From: Lobulomyces angularis
Taxonomy: Eukaryota > Chytridiomycota > Chytridiomycetes > Lobulomycetales > Lobulomycetaceae
Reading direction: 5' to 3'
Assembly: GCA_027604685.1 (NCBI GenBank)
Contig: JADHYX010000232.1
Location: 1-34,084 of the forward strand
Length of the DNA stretch: 34,084 nt
Numbering within the stretch: position 1 is the stretch's first letter; every line of letters begins with the position of its first letter. Under the pieces are notes generated by a model that worked only from the letters and a program-made list of their open reading frames with translations, was not told the DNA's origin and did no database searches. Shown here one piece after another: positions 1-9,379 of this stretch. A program made the position numbers and the translations under genes.

Positions 1-1
1 A

Positions 2-73
2 GGAAATGATGAACAGTTTGTCTTTAAACTTATTGAAGATTTGAATACTAACATTGAACCTATTTTAATTTAA
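2..73 (+). CDS. 3' end of a gene entering the window (partial)
   Basis: An open frame runs from the window edge through 23 sense codons (ending ...NIEPILI) to a TAA, followed directly by TAATAAAATA, which could serve in 3' end formation. The residues are acidic and look like an ordinary C-terminus, but the fragment is too short to assign a family. It could also be open by chance. Confidence 0.3.
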   Translation, partial: GNDEQFVFKLIEDLNTNIEPILI

Positions 74-1033
74 TAAAATATTTATATATTCATAATTTTT
101 CTTTAATATTTTTTTAATATTATCTATATATTAGAGTTAAAATAAATACTAGAATTTATTTTTCTATTAAAAACTATTTCATGTAAACACATTTTTTTTT
201 TTCACCAAGGTTATTCACTGATGAAAAAAATTGATTGTTGTGGATGTAAAAAAAAAAAAAGGTTCAGATTAACTTCTAATAGAAATAGAAACCAATGGAT
301 ATGTCGCTGATGCTGTTGAAAGGACAAAATCAACTGCCAGTGCTAGAGTTAAATGGAAGAATTGTAGTATGCTACTCATCAGAAAATTATTTTGAATTCA
401 AAAGATCAAGGAAAGTTCCTCATTAGAAACTCATATAATCTTTGTCTGGATTATTTCACTTTTATTTTGTTTATTGTACAAGTTCAGTTTATTTTACTCC
501 ATAAGTTGGACCACATTTGTGAAAAATTGAATAATTAGTTATAATAATTCTCTATTAATCTAAATTTAGAAAACTTTATTAATGAAGTAAATGTTGTTAT
601 TTCAAAGAAATTTCGAGGGAACAAGATTTGCTTTATTTAATTGGTTATACAATTCATGGATTTATTCTTGTTGAAACAGTTGAATATTAAAATTAAACCA
701 CATAATTTTTTTTTGCAACCTTCATAATAACACCGACTTTAGGTGTAGGGAAACAGTTTAGAAAAACTTATAAAAGGCCTTATCTTCAGAATCTTAATTA
801 TGTTTTCCTTTTCGAAATAAGGGATTAAAACAATTTTCTTAAATTACTCTTTGTATTTTTAATTATAAAGATATTTTTTCTTTAAGCATTTGAAATATGG
901 AAAAATAATTGCAAACTAAAGAATTACACCCAAATAAAGAAGCAGACGAAAATTGATTTTGATAGCATAATTGTAAGGCTTGAAAAAAACGTCGTTACAC
1001 AAACTTCTTCCTTCTCCAAAAAATCTTCAAATA
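74..1033. other. 960-bp gap, mostly AT-rich without intact genes
   Basis: I see no intact reading frame with homology. One short frame at 273-395 resembles a decayed reverse transcriptase and is reported as a finding. The last 100 bases before 1034 are the presumed promoter and 5' leader of RPS14. Confidence 0.5.
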
Positions 1034-1909
1034 ATGGTATGCTTCAACAATCCATCACATCCATCAACATCCAATCTTAAACAACCCAACGAAAAAGTTT
1101 CACCATAAAGAAATAGACAATTTTAAAAAATTTTTTTCTTATTATCATTCAGAATATCTTTACCAATAATTGATTTTTTTTAGCCTCCAAAGAAAGCTCC
1201 AAAAGTTGAGAAAGAAAACATTACCTTAGGTCCTCAAGTTAGAGAAGGTCAAAATGTCTTTGGTGTTTGTCATATCTTTGCTAGTTTTAATGATACCTTT
1301 GTCGTATGAACAAAATTGAGGTTTTCAACTTAACAAAATTTTTTTGCACATTTCTAGCATGTTACTGATTTAACAGGTAGAGAAACTATTGTTAGAGTTA
1401 CTGGTAAGATTTTTTGTTAGAAAACGCCACTATTTTCAATTTTTTTTGCTGATTGAATATATGTATATTTGAAATGATTTGAAATATTAATAACAACACA
1501 GGATTTCAAACTTAATTTATTGAAATATAAAATTAGCTATTTTTCTAAAAGATTTTTTTAATTTAACTAGGTGGTATGAAAGTTAAGGCTGATCGTGATG
1601 AATCTTCACCTTATGCTGCGATGTTGGCTGCCCAAGATGTTGCAGTTCGTTGCAAAGAGTTAGGAGTCAATGCTCTACACATTAAGATTAGAGCAACTGG
1701 TGGTAATGGAACCAAAACTCCTGGACCTGGAGGTCAAGCTGCTCTAAGAGCTTTAGCCAGAGCAGGAATGAAGATTGGTAGAATTGAAGATGTTACTCCT
1801 GTTCCTACTGATTCTACTAGAAGAAAGGGTGGTCGTAGAGGTCGTCGGTATGTTTTTTTTAAAAATAAATCTTTAATTAATTTATTTTTATTTTTTTTAA
1901 AGTTTATAA
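1034..1909 (+). CDS. RPS14: 40S ribosomal protein S14 (uS11)
   Basis: Small-subunit ribosomal protein uS11, which helps build the platform that holds the 3' end of 18S rRNA. Exons: 1034-1036, 1184-1303, 1358-1403, 1571-1847, 1903-1909, giving 150 residues (the human protein has 151). The start codon forms the whole first coding exon, followed by [10 protein letters not shown]. Family motifs are unmistakable: [49 protein letters not shown] and the arginine-rich tail [13 protein letters not shown]. The last intron (1848-1902) splits the penultimate codon region; reading through it would replace the conserved final leucine with an AT-rich tail, so the spliced TTA-TAA ending is preferred. Several introns are typical for ribosomal protein genes in fungi. 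Confidence 0.97.
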
Positions 1910-2287
1910 TTTTATATCAATTATTATATATCTTGCATTTTTTTACTAATAAAAATAATATATATAAAAATAATTTAAAATTTTGATTGAATATATTTAA
2001 TTGGAAGATATTGATAATTTTCTTTTTTTATTCTTTAAATCAATTTTTCATCATGATATCCAGTAGTTGAAGTAATTTATTTATGGTTGAATTTCATATT
2101 CCTAAAAATGTATTGCGTTGTCACTACAAGTTCATTAATCTGAAACATAATTACAAGTTTTTCATAAATAATAAAAATAAATAAATTTCAATCTGTATAG
2201 GGTTTCTATCTAAATAAAAAAAAAAAATATATGAAAAAAATATTAAATAAACAATTTGCAAAATAAAATATAGAAGAAAAAAATATT
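1910..2287. other. Intergenic, AT-rich
   Basis: Between the convergent RPS14 and acid phosphatase genes. Only A/T-rich sequence suited to 3' ends on both strands is visible; no coding or RNA feature seen. Confidence 0.6.
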
Positions 2288-3680
2288 TTATAACATCTTT
2301 TTGAAACACTTTTTGACTACAAATCTTATTGAAAAAACTCCTACAAAGAACAGAAAGGGAGACAGGATTAAGGTAGTACCAAGTACAAAGAGGTAAATAA
2401 ATTCTCGATGGCGATTACTGCCAAAAAAGTTTATATTCTTTTTTGAGTTGAAGTCATCGATGATATGGTATATTTTGTCAAGAAGATGAAGTGGCACAAG
2501 ATGAGCACGTTTCTTGACTGGTGCGCTAGTGTAAAGTAAAGTGTTGTTTTCGTTGCGGTATTCAAAGTGCAAACCCGTTTGGTCAATCAAACCACGCACA
2601 AACCCAAACCCGCCTTTACTAAAGTCACCTTCCATGCATCGCAATTTTTCTGGGTCAGCTTTACCTCCACTGCCAGTTATCACATAAGCGATGTTTTGGA
2701 TCACTGAGTACGCCAAGTTGTGAGTGTGCCCATTGATATAAGCAGAAATCCGATACTTTCGCTGTAGGTCGACCAGTTTGTTTATTGTAGTTGCATTTCC
2801 CATTCCATTTAAGCAAATGTTGACAGGATGATGGCCAACCAGAATTATATAATCTTTTGTGTAGTGCTTTCGAAGTCTGTCTTCAATCCAGTTCAGTTGT
2901 GTTTGGGCATAGTCTGCTTCTCCCCAACCTAACTTTCGCATGCTTGGTTCTCCTTCATATTTTATTCCTCCAAAGATTAAATCTTTTATTTAAAAAAAAA
3001 ATTTTTTTAATTTTTAAGTTAGTAAAAATAAAATTTTTATTTTTTAATGTATTCTTCGTACTTGTTTCTATAAATATAAAAGCGGCAGTAAGACCATTTC
3101 CAACGTAAACCTCCAAGTCATAAAAGTAATCTGGCAAGTTCCAGTTATTCGAAATTGATGTATATTTAATCTGTGCATCTGTAAAATTAAATTTTTTTTT
3201 TCCACAATTTTAAAACTTTTTTTTTTATGTTGTTACCAGTATTTCCCCTCCAATCATGATTACCATTGACAAGGTACCATGGTAATTGCATTAAGCTTCC
3301 ATTGTACACATCGGTCCATACAGTCTATAATGTAAAAATTATATAAAACGAGAAAGATTAAATAAAAAAAAAAAAACTAGAAATACTTTAAATTTAGAAT
3401 CATCCACATCAGTAACACCAGATTCATAAAAATTGTCACCCAGGCCGACTACAAATTGAGGATTGCTGTTGTTGTTTCTGTCACTGAAAAATTTCATTGC
3501 AGAAGCTACCATTTTTTGGTCAGCGCTACCACTGCCCCAATCACCAATCGCAAGAAACTCAAATGTTTGGAAACTTGAAATCGTTGTTTCTTGGAACAGT
3601 GTTGTATTTAATGGCAGAGTTTTAAATATAGACAGTAACTGCAGAATGATCAAAAGAGATGTTAATTTTGATGCGATCAT
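2288..3680 (-). CDS. Purple (tartrate-resistant type) acid phosphatase, membrane-anchored
   Basis: Binuclear metal phosphoesterase of the ACP5/TRAP family, hydrolysing phosphomonoesters outside the cytosol. Exons in transcript order: 3387-3680, 3237-3324, 3062-3178, 2288-2982, giving 397 residues. A hydrophobic N-terminus (about residues 7-19) acts as signal peptide or anchor. All metal-ligand motifs are present: GDWG (46-49), GDNFY (81-85), GNHD (119-122), GHHP (216-219) and GHTHN (251-255). Intron 3 (2983-3061) has a TACTAAC branch site. Unlike soluble mammalian ACP5, the protein ends with a hydrophobic stretch (about 361-387) and a basic tail, KKCFKKML, which suggests a type I membrane anchor with a short cytosolic tail. 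It is divergent from the phosphoglycerate dehydrogenase gene. The family call is firm; the anchoring is inferred. Confidence 0.93.
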
Positions 3681-3851
3681 TATATTAAGAAATTTTCAAG
3701 TAATTTTTCTTTTAATTATTTTTTTTTAAAACTCCGAAGTTTTGTTTTTTTAACAAAAAAAAGTTAAATTTGTTGTTTTTTTTTATTTTTTTCTTTTTGT
3801 TTTATATATTATTGACATATTGTTTATTTTTTTAAACAAATAATTATTAAG

Positions 3852-4140
3852 TTAATGCAGATCATTCCTTATTGCAAACCATTTTATAAGAGCTTCATAT
3901 TGATCTTGGAAGATCATTTCGCACTCTGCTCGAGAATGATTGTGATGCAAGCCTGTAACACGAGCTTCGACGAGAAATGCATTTTGCAGCATTGATTAAG
4001 CATTTCTTAAATTTAACTGTGGCATTTGAACTTTCAAATACGTCATTTTGACTCACTTCACTGAAACCTCAACTTTTGGCCTAACATGCTGCGCCTCAAT
4101 CAGTAGATCGTAGTCACGTGATCAGGCGAAACTTCTCCGC
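3852..4140 (-). pseudogene. Possible decayed FLYWCH-type transposase fragment
   Basis: On the minus strand three short open frames follow one another with frame changes. The last (3852-3992, 46 codons) contains the string ARVTGLHHNHSRAECE. A cysteine-bearing stretch followed by AR...G.HNH recalls FLYWCH or related zinc-binding domains that precede MULE-type transposases. Local base composition is unlike the flanks. The match rests on a few residues, so this is tentative; it could be an unrelated relic. Confidence 0.25.
4114..4121. promoter_or_regulatory. TCACGTGA palindrome (E-box, bHLH-type site)
   Basis: A perfect 8-bp palindrome with a CACGTG core lies about 165 bp upstream of the phosphoglycerate dehydrogenase start. 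Fungal Cbf1-type and animal TFEB/USF-type factors bind this core. It also lies within the possible relic, so it may be coincidental. Confidence 0.3.
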
Positions 4141-4285
4141 TGGAAATTTTTTAATCAAATCTTTCAAAAAAAAAATTTATAAATTTAAATTTATTTTCAC
4201 TTAAATATTTAAAATTTTTGAGCTTTCAAAATCAATAATACATTACCTTTTATTTCCATTTTTAAATACTGTATCTAAAACAACA

Positions 4286-5761
4286 ATGCCTAGTCCTACC
4301 ACCTCCTCTCCTACCAAGATCCTGCTCCTAGAAGGGGTCAGTTTAAATGCTTTAAACTCTCTTACTAAGCAAGGCTTTGAGGTTTTACTTTTTCTTTACC
4401 TTTTCTTAACTTTCTAAATCTTTTTGTATTTAGGTGGAATATCACAAAAAGGCATTACCCAAAGACATTTTATTACAGAAAATCCCAAACTTTCATGCAA
4501 TTGGTATTCGTTCAAAAACCCAAATAACTAGAGAAATTTTGGATGCTGCCACAAACTTACAAACAATTGGTTGTTTTTGCATTGGTACAAATCAAGTCGA
4601 TTTGGATGCTGCTACTCAAAAAGGGGTAATTATTTATTTATTATATATATTTTTTATGTTCTTTTAGATTGTTGTATTTAATTCTCCATTTTCAAATTCA
4701 AGAAGTGTCGCTGAATTGGTTTTAGGGGAGATTATTGCCCTATCAAGACAATTGGGTGATAGAAATAGTGAATTACATAACGGAATTTGGAACAAAGTAC
4801 TTCAATAATAGAATTAATTTTTAATTCATTAATTACTGTCTTAGGTTTCCAACAACTCTAAAGAAATTAGAGGAAAAACTTTAGGTATTGTTGGATATGG
4901 ACATATTGGAACACAATTATCAGTATTAGCGGACGCAATGGGAATGAAAGTAAATTTTTATGACTCGCTATCTTTAATGCCTTTAGGTACCGCTAAACCT
5001 TTAGCGAGCTTACAAGAATTATTAATGCAAAGCGATTACATAACCTTACATGTTCCCGAAACACCTGAAACTAAAAATATGATTAGTGAAAAGGAATTAA
5101 GTTTAATGAAAAAAGGAAGCATTTTAATAAACGCTAGTAGAGGAAGCGTAGTTGACATTCCAGCATTAGCAAAATTTTTAAAAAATGGACATCTTGCTGG
5201 ATGTGCTGTTGATGTTTATCCTCACGAGCCATTTGCTAACGGCCCAAACTTTCATACTGAACTTCAAGGTTGTCCAAACACAATACTTACGCCTCACATT
5301 GGTAAAACCTTTTTTTTTTTTTTTTTACCTACTTTTTTAAGGTGGTTCAACAGAGGAAGCTCAATTTTCAATCGGTGTTGAAGTTTCAAATGCTTTATCT
5401 AAATTCTTAACCTCTGGCTGTAGTATGGGGGCAGTTAATTTACCAGAAATTGATTTAAAAAAGCCAGTTGGGAAAAACACTGTTAGGATTGTTAACTTTC
5501 ATAATAATGTTCCTGGAGTATTAAAAGTAAAAAGAAAAAAAAATTTTTAAATATTTTATGTTAATTTAAATTTTTTTTTTTTAGCAAATTAATAAAATAC
5601 TCTCTGATTTTAACATTGAAAAGCAAACTCTAGACTCCAAAGGTCCTGTGAGTTACCTTATGGCAGATTTAAGTTTAGAAGACCTTAGGGAAGAAGAATT
5701 ATCTCAATTACATAGCGACTTAAACTCTATCAATGAAAATATTTTAACTAGAATATTTTAA
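4286..5761 (+). CDS. SER3: D-3-phosphoglycerate dehydrogenase
   Basis: Oxidises 3-phosphoglycerate to 3-phosphohydroxypyruvate with NAD+, the first step of serine synthesis. Exons: 4286-4381, 4434-4625, 4668-4796, 4845-5301, 5342-5526, 5585-5761, giving 411 residues, close to bacterial SerA (410) and shorter at the N-terminus than yeast Ser3/Ser33. The sequence follows the SerA/Ser3 class: GCFCIGTNQVDLDAAT, FNSPFSNSRSVAELVLGEI, the NAD-binding GYGHIG (156-161), and catalytic Arg238 (NASRG), Glu267 (HEP) and His290 (TPHIGG). A C-terminal ACT domain (about 335-411, beginning near VRIVNFHNNVPGVLK) implies feedback control by serine, as in SerA. Intron 1 has an unusual GTTTTA donor; the others are ordinary. 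Confidence 0.96.
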
Positions 5762-6296
5762 ATTTTTTTTTTTTTTTATGTTGTATTTATTTTTTGTTAT
5801 TGGAGTTTTTTACTTTATTATTTTTCTTTTATAAAAAAAAATTTTCGTTAATTAAAAAAAGTTATTTTTTAATAACAAATTTTCTCTCAAAAAACTACTT
5901 TCGAAACAACTTTTTTTATTGAAATAGCAACAGTAATGAAAGTAGGAACTAACACTATTTTTTGATACATTTGCGCTAAGATAAATGACCCCTTCAGCTA
6001 TTTATGGGTTCAATATTTACTACTATTCCATACTTTTTTGCAACAATTTGGTATTGATTAAAGGATTTCGCTCCTTTACTTTAATCGGAGGGTTTCAAGG
6101 AAAACAACAAGAATATCAGCAACATGAAATTTTCTTCCGTAACAGCAACATGATTCACGGAAAGAGTTTACTGAAATTGAAATTTTAATTTATTTTTTAA
6201 TTTTGTTTTGCGAATTGAAATTTTTTTTTGTTCTTAATTTTTATTCAATTAGCATAAAATAAAATATAAGTTTATTAAAAATTTGTGATATCATAT
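5762..6296. other. Intergenic, no gene seen
   Basis: AT-rich sequence between phosphoglycerate dehydrogenase and the tRNA gene. A 67-codon open frame at 5985-6188 has no recognisable domain and no splice or family support, so I do not call it. Confidence 0.55.
6277..6281 (-). terminator. RNA polymerase III T-run after tRNA-Ala
   Basis: Five consecutive T on the minus strand, 15 bases beyond the tRNA discriminator base, a normal Pol III stop signal. Confidence 0.65.
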
Positions 6297-6368
6297 TGGA
6301 GAATGAGGGATTCGAGCCCCCGACCTTCTGTATGCGAAACAGACGCGCTACCACTGCGCCAATTCCCC
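6297..6368 (-). tRNA. tRNA-Ala (anticodon CGC)
   Basis: Folds as a complete intronless cloverleaf: 7-bp acceptor stem (GGGGAAT with ATTCTCC), D arm GCGC-AGTGGTA-GCGC, anticodon stem TCTGT/ACAGA with loop TTCGCAT (anticodon CGC), 5-base variable loop, T arm GGGGG/CCCTC with loop CTCGAAT, and discriminator A at 6297. The acceptor stem carries a G3:U70 wobble pair, the alanine identity element, in agreement with the anticodon, which reads GCG. Internal A box (TGGCGCAGTGG) and B box (GGCTCGAATCC) are present. GCG is expected to be rare in such an AT-rich genome. Confidence 0.93.
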
Positions 6369-6638
6369 AACTTCACTATCAAAATGGTGTGTACATTATG
6401 TAATTCAGTACAAAAGTATGAAAATTATTTTTTCTTATCCTTGATTCTCAAATTATTTATATCAATTATTTATGTTATTAATACTTTTTTTGTGAATGTA
6501 TAGTAGTTGTTATTAAGCCAAAAAATAATGCAATATGATAAAAAATTAATAAAAAAAAATAGTATAAAAATAATATACAGAGATAGACATTTGCCTAAAA
6601 AATTGAAAAAAAAAAATTAAAAAGAAAAAAAGCCTCAT

Positions 6639-7651
6639 TTAGTTTCTTCTTATAATTCTCTCCATTTTTCCGTTAACCCTAATTACGCTTTCATTAGCGC
6701 GGTCACTGCGATCACCAATTCTAGATATCTGATCACTTTGTTCTTTTAAGCCGGTTTGCATGGCTAAACTCATCATTTTCATTCTAGCTAATCCGGAGCT
6801 TATCTCATTTAAATTTCCATCTATTTCATTTTCCAGGTCATCTCTTTCTAATCCATCTGGAGTGGTATAATAGCCAGTATGATGATTTCTTTGTTGGTAT
6901 TCACTTCCACCATAACTTCTGTTACTCTGTTCACGCATTTGCTGAATGCTGGTTGATGTTTGAGCATACCTCTCATCCTCTGCCATACACTGTTCTTCCC
7001 TTTCCCTGTTTAACTTGTCCTGTTTTTTCCTTCCTTTTTTCTCAGCTCCAAAAGTTGGTATCATAAAAAATCTGTTGTAAGCTTTGATTTCATCCGTTTT
7101 GGCGTTAGATGATTTTATATGATGCTCTGCCGAGCCTAGTCTTCTCTCAGCATTCGCAAGTTGCTCTAGCAACAATAAATTTTTTTGTAATATTCCAAAA
7201 AACATTCATACCAGATTGGGTAGCCATCAAATTTAAACTTTTTGATCCAGATTCTTCAGCCTGCCTTAATTTATGTAATGCTCTCCTACTAGATTCAACA
7301 CTATCTTGTTGAACTTGCCTTGTTCTATTGCTTAGCCATTCACTTTTCTCCTCTTCTTCATCAGGTTCCTTGATCAAAAAAGAAAAAGATACAGTTAAGT
7401 TTTAATTTATGAGGATCAAAATAAACCTGTTCTATTGACTGCCCATAGTAGTAGCCACCATTTTGGTATTCACCTCTATTTTGAGTTTCAGCAGCTTGAG
7501 CAGCTTGTGCCCATCGCCCTCCTGACTGGGATTGCTGTGTAGTTGATTGAATACTATTTTGATAGTTGTTACTTTGATAATTATTGTAGTTGGGTTGTTC
7601 CATAACTTGAGTAGGTTGAGCTTCAGACTTTTTTTTAGAAAATAAACCCAT
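6639..7651 (-). CDS. SNAP-25/Sec9-like Qbc-SNARE
   Basis: Supplies two SNARE helices to membrane-fusion complexes, most likely at the plasma membrane. Exons in transcript order: 7427-7651, 7212-7368, 6639-7165, giving 302 residues. The first 75 residues are an N/Q/Y-rich, disordered leader beginning MGLFSKKK. The Qb helix includes SSRRALHKLRQAEESG and EQLANAERRLGSAEHHI, leading to AYNRFFMIP where SNAP-25 has LNRSMFVP. A charged linker follows. The C-terminal Qc helix (ENEIDGNLNEISSGLARMK...) keeps the zero-layer glutamine in LKEQSDQISRI. The linker has only one cysteine and no palmitoylation cluster, as in yeast Sec9 rather than neuronal SNAP-25. The MG start could be a myristoylation signal, but this is speculative. 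Divergent from the p23 gene. Confidence 0.9.
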
Positions 7652-8173
7652 TTGTATGTAGAATATATATTAAAAAGAAAATGTAATTTTTTTTTTATTT
7701 TTAAAAAATTTAGGTAGTTTTCTGTAATTATATTTGAATTTTTTTTTGGCTATTTTCATTATTAGGAACGCCATTCAATGACGCCTCAAAAAAAAAAATT
7801 AATGCTTTGGGATAAAAAATTTTGGCTACAATTCAAGCAGAATGAAATAGTTAAAAATAGAGGCAAAATTAGTCTTTCAAGAGCATTAGGCGCTGACGTT
7901 CTGTACTTTTTGAGGGTTCCTTTTTGAGGCAACTTTCACAAGCAATTCGTGACGACTATATTTCTTGTTTCCAATATCTTAAATAATCTTTTTTTTTTTT
8001 AAAATTAATTGAAGACCTTAGATTTGTGGTTGCATGCAGATTTATGTTTAAATCGACTTTGGAGTAAAATAGAAGGAAAAAGAGTGGTTTTTCAAACCCT
8101 TCGCAAAATCAAAAAAAAAAAAAACCTTAAAATAAAAAAAATTTTTTTAAAACAATTAAATTAAATAGAAAAA
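7652..8173. other. Divergent intergenic region of SNARE and p23 genes
   Basis: Mostly AT-rich, but 7770-7965 is more mixed in composition and contains a 49-codon open frame (7778-7927, +), reported as a finding. No other feature seen. Confidence 0.5.
7778..7927 (+). CDS. Possible small ORF, 49 residues, unknown
   Basis: ATG-initiated frame beginning MTPQKKKLMLWDKKFWLQFK and ending YFLRVPF before TGA. It is lysine-rich at the start and has several tryptophans and phenylalanines, and its base composition differs from the surrounding AT runs. I recognise no family. It may be a small gene, an upstream frame of the p23 transcript, or the remains of an element. Confidence 0.2.
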   Translation: MTPQKKKLMLWDKKFWLQFKQNEIVKNRGKISLSRALGADVLYFLRVPF

Positions 8174-9002
8174 ATGATGACCGGCAATCCAACACACTTA
8201 TATCCCGAAGTATTATGGGCACAACGAGATAATGAAATTTATTTAACGGTTCATCTCTCTGACACTAGCGATCAAAAATTTGACCTTACACCTAAATCTT
8301 TAAATTTTTCCTGTTTAAGTGATGATAAGATGTATGCATTCAATTTTGATTTTTATGGTGAAATTAATGTTGATGTAAGTATTTTTTCATTTTCAATTTT
8401 TTTTTTTTTTTTATCTTTTCAAAATTTCAAAAATTAAGAAGAAAAAAAAAAAAGTACTTAACTTTGATATAAAATTTGTTGAAGATTTGAATTGTTTTTT
8501 TATATAAACAATGATTCTACTTTTTATTTATTTATAACACATTAGGAATCTGTTTTTCACAAAAGTCCAAGAGAAATTTTTATAATACTAAAAAAGAAGG
8601 AAAAAGATGCCGCTTGGTGGCCAAAGTTACTGGAAGGTCCTAAACCACATTTTTTAAAAACTGATTTTGTTAGATGGAAAGACGAAGATGAAGAGGAAGA
8701 GGATACACCTGCGTCTCGAAATGATCTTGCCGGAATGGATTTTCAAAAAATGGTAAAACTTGAACGACTAACGTAATTTTAAATTGTTAAATTTTTTTCT
8801 TGGTTAGATGGGTGGTAATTCCGCTGGAATGCCAGGTAAACTTTAAAGTTAGTTAACTTTTTATCAATTTTTTTTAGATATGTCGCAAATGATGGCGCAA
8901 ATGGGTATGAATAAAGCTGCCCAAAAGGATTCAGTTAATACAGATGCATCAAATTCAGATGATGAAGAAGAAAGTGCACCTCCGCCATTGGAAACTGTAT
9001 GA
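8174..9002 (+). CDS. SBA1: p23/Sba1 Hsp90 co-chaperone
   Basis: Binds the closed, ATP-bound form of Hsp90 and slows ATP turnover during client maturation. Exons: 8174-8374, 8546-8752, 8808-8835, 8878-9002, giving 186 residues. The N-terminal CS domain opens with HLYPEVLWAQRDNEIYLTV and continues through LSFSC-like strands to the family signature WWPKLL near residue 96, equivalent to WPRL in p23. The C-terminal half is an acidic, methionine-rich tail (DEDEEEEDT, MSQMMAQMGM, SDDEEES) as in other p23 proteins. Exon 3 is only 28 nt. Two adjacent ATGs (8174 and 8177) could start translation. Intron 1 (171 nt) is the longest intron found here. Confidence 0.93.
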
Positions 9003-9379
9003 CCGGCCAGTGTATTATCAAAAAGTATTAATGTGAATTAATTTAAATTTTAGTTTGTGTAATTTTTTTAAAAATGTTGTAACTTTTGTATTTTTTTGTT
9101 TATTGTATTCGCAATACACTATTATAATTAAAATTGAAAGAAACTTCTTACGATAGAAAAACAGCTAATAAATAACTCTTTAGATAAAGTTCTTCATTGG
9201 ATTAAGGTTTAGTTTCAAACTTATTACCGAAAAAAAAATTGAGCTGACAAATTTGTGATTTTAATATCATTTTGGTGAAGAAACTGTTGGTTTCAAAATT
9301 TATAATACCTCGGACTTTAAAAAAAAAAATTTATTATAAGGCAAATTTTTTCAACGTGTTAAAAAAAAAATTACAAAAA
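9003..9379. other. Intergenic between p23 and RUS genes
   Basis: AT-rich. The RUS frame stays open upstream of its ATG to about 9272, but only TTG/GTG codons could start there, so I treat this as 5' leader and promoter. Confidence 0.55.

Larger units (their letters stand above)
3681..4285. other. Divergent intergenic region with possible transposon relic
   Basis: Shared upstream region of the phosphatase (-) and phosphoglycerate dehydrogenase (+). The outer parts are AT-rich. The centre (about 3850-4140) is clearly richer in GC and holds broken minus-strand frames, described separately. Confidence 0.5.

Noticed and set aside
1848..1986. Read-through of the last RPS14 exon into a 45-residue AT-rich tail.
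   Set aside because: A short intron with a GTATGT donor and AAG acceptor restores the conserved GRRL ending and family length.
5985..6188. 67-codon plus-strand frame between phosphoglycerate dehydrogenase and the tRNA.
   Set aside because: No domain, atypical composition and no splice support; expected by chance.
6285..6503. 72-codon plus-strand frame overlapping the tRNA gene.
   Set aside because: It is the antisense of a clearly folded tRNA-Ala and has no protein similarity.
9272..9379. Longer N-terminus for the RUS protein.
   Set aside because: The frame is open but has no ATG before 9380; only TTG and GTG could start it.
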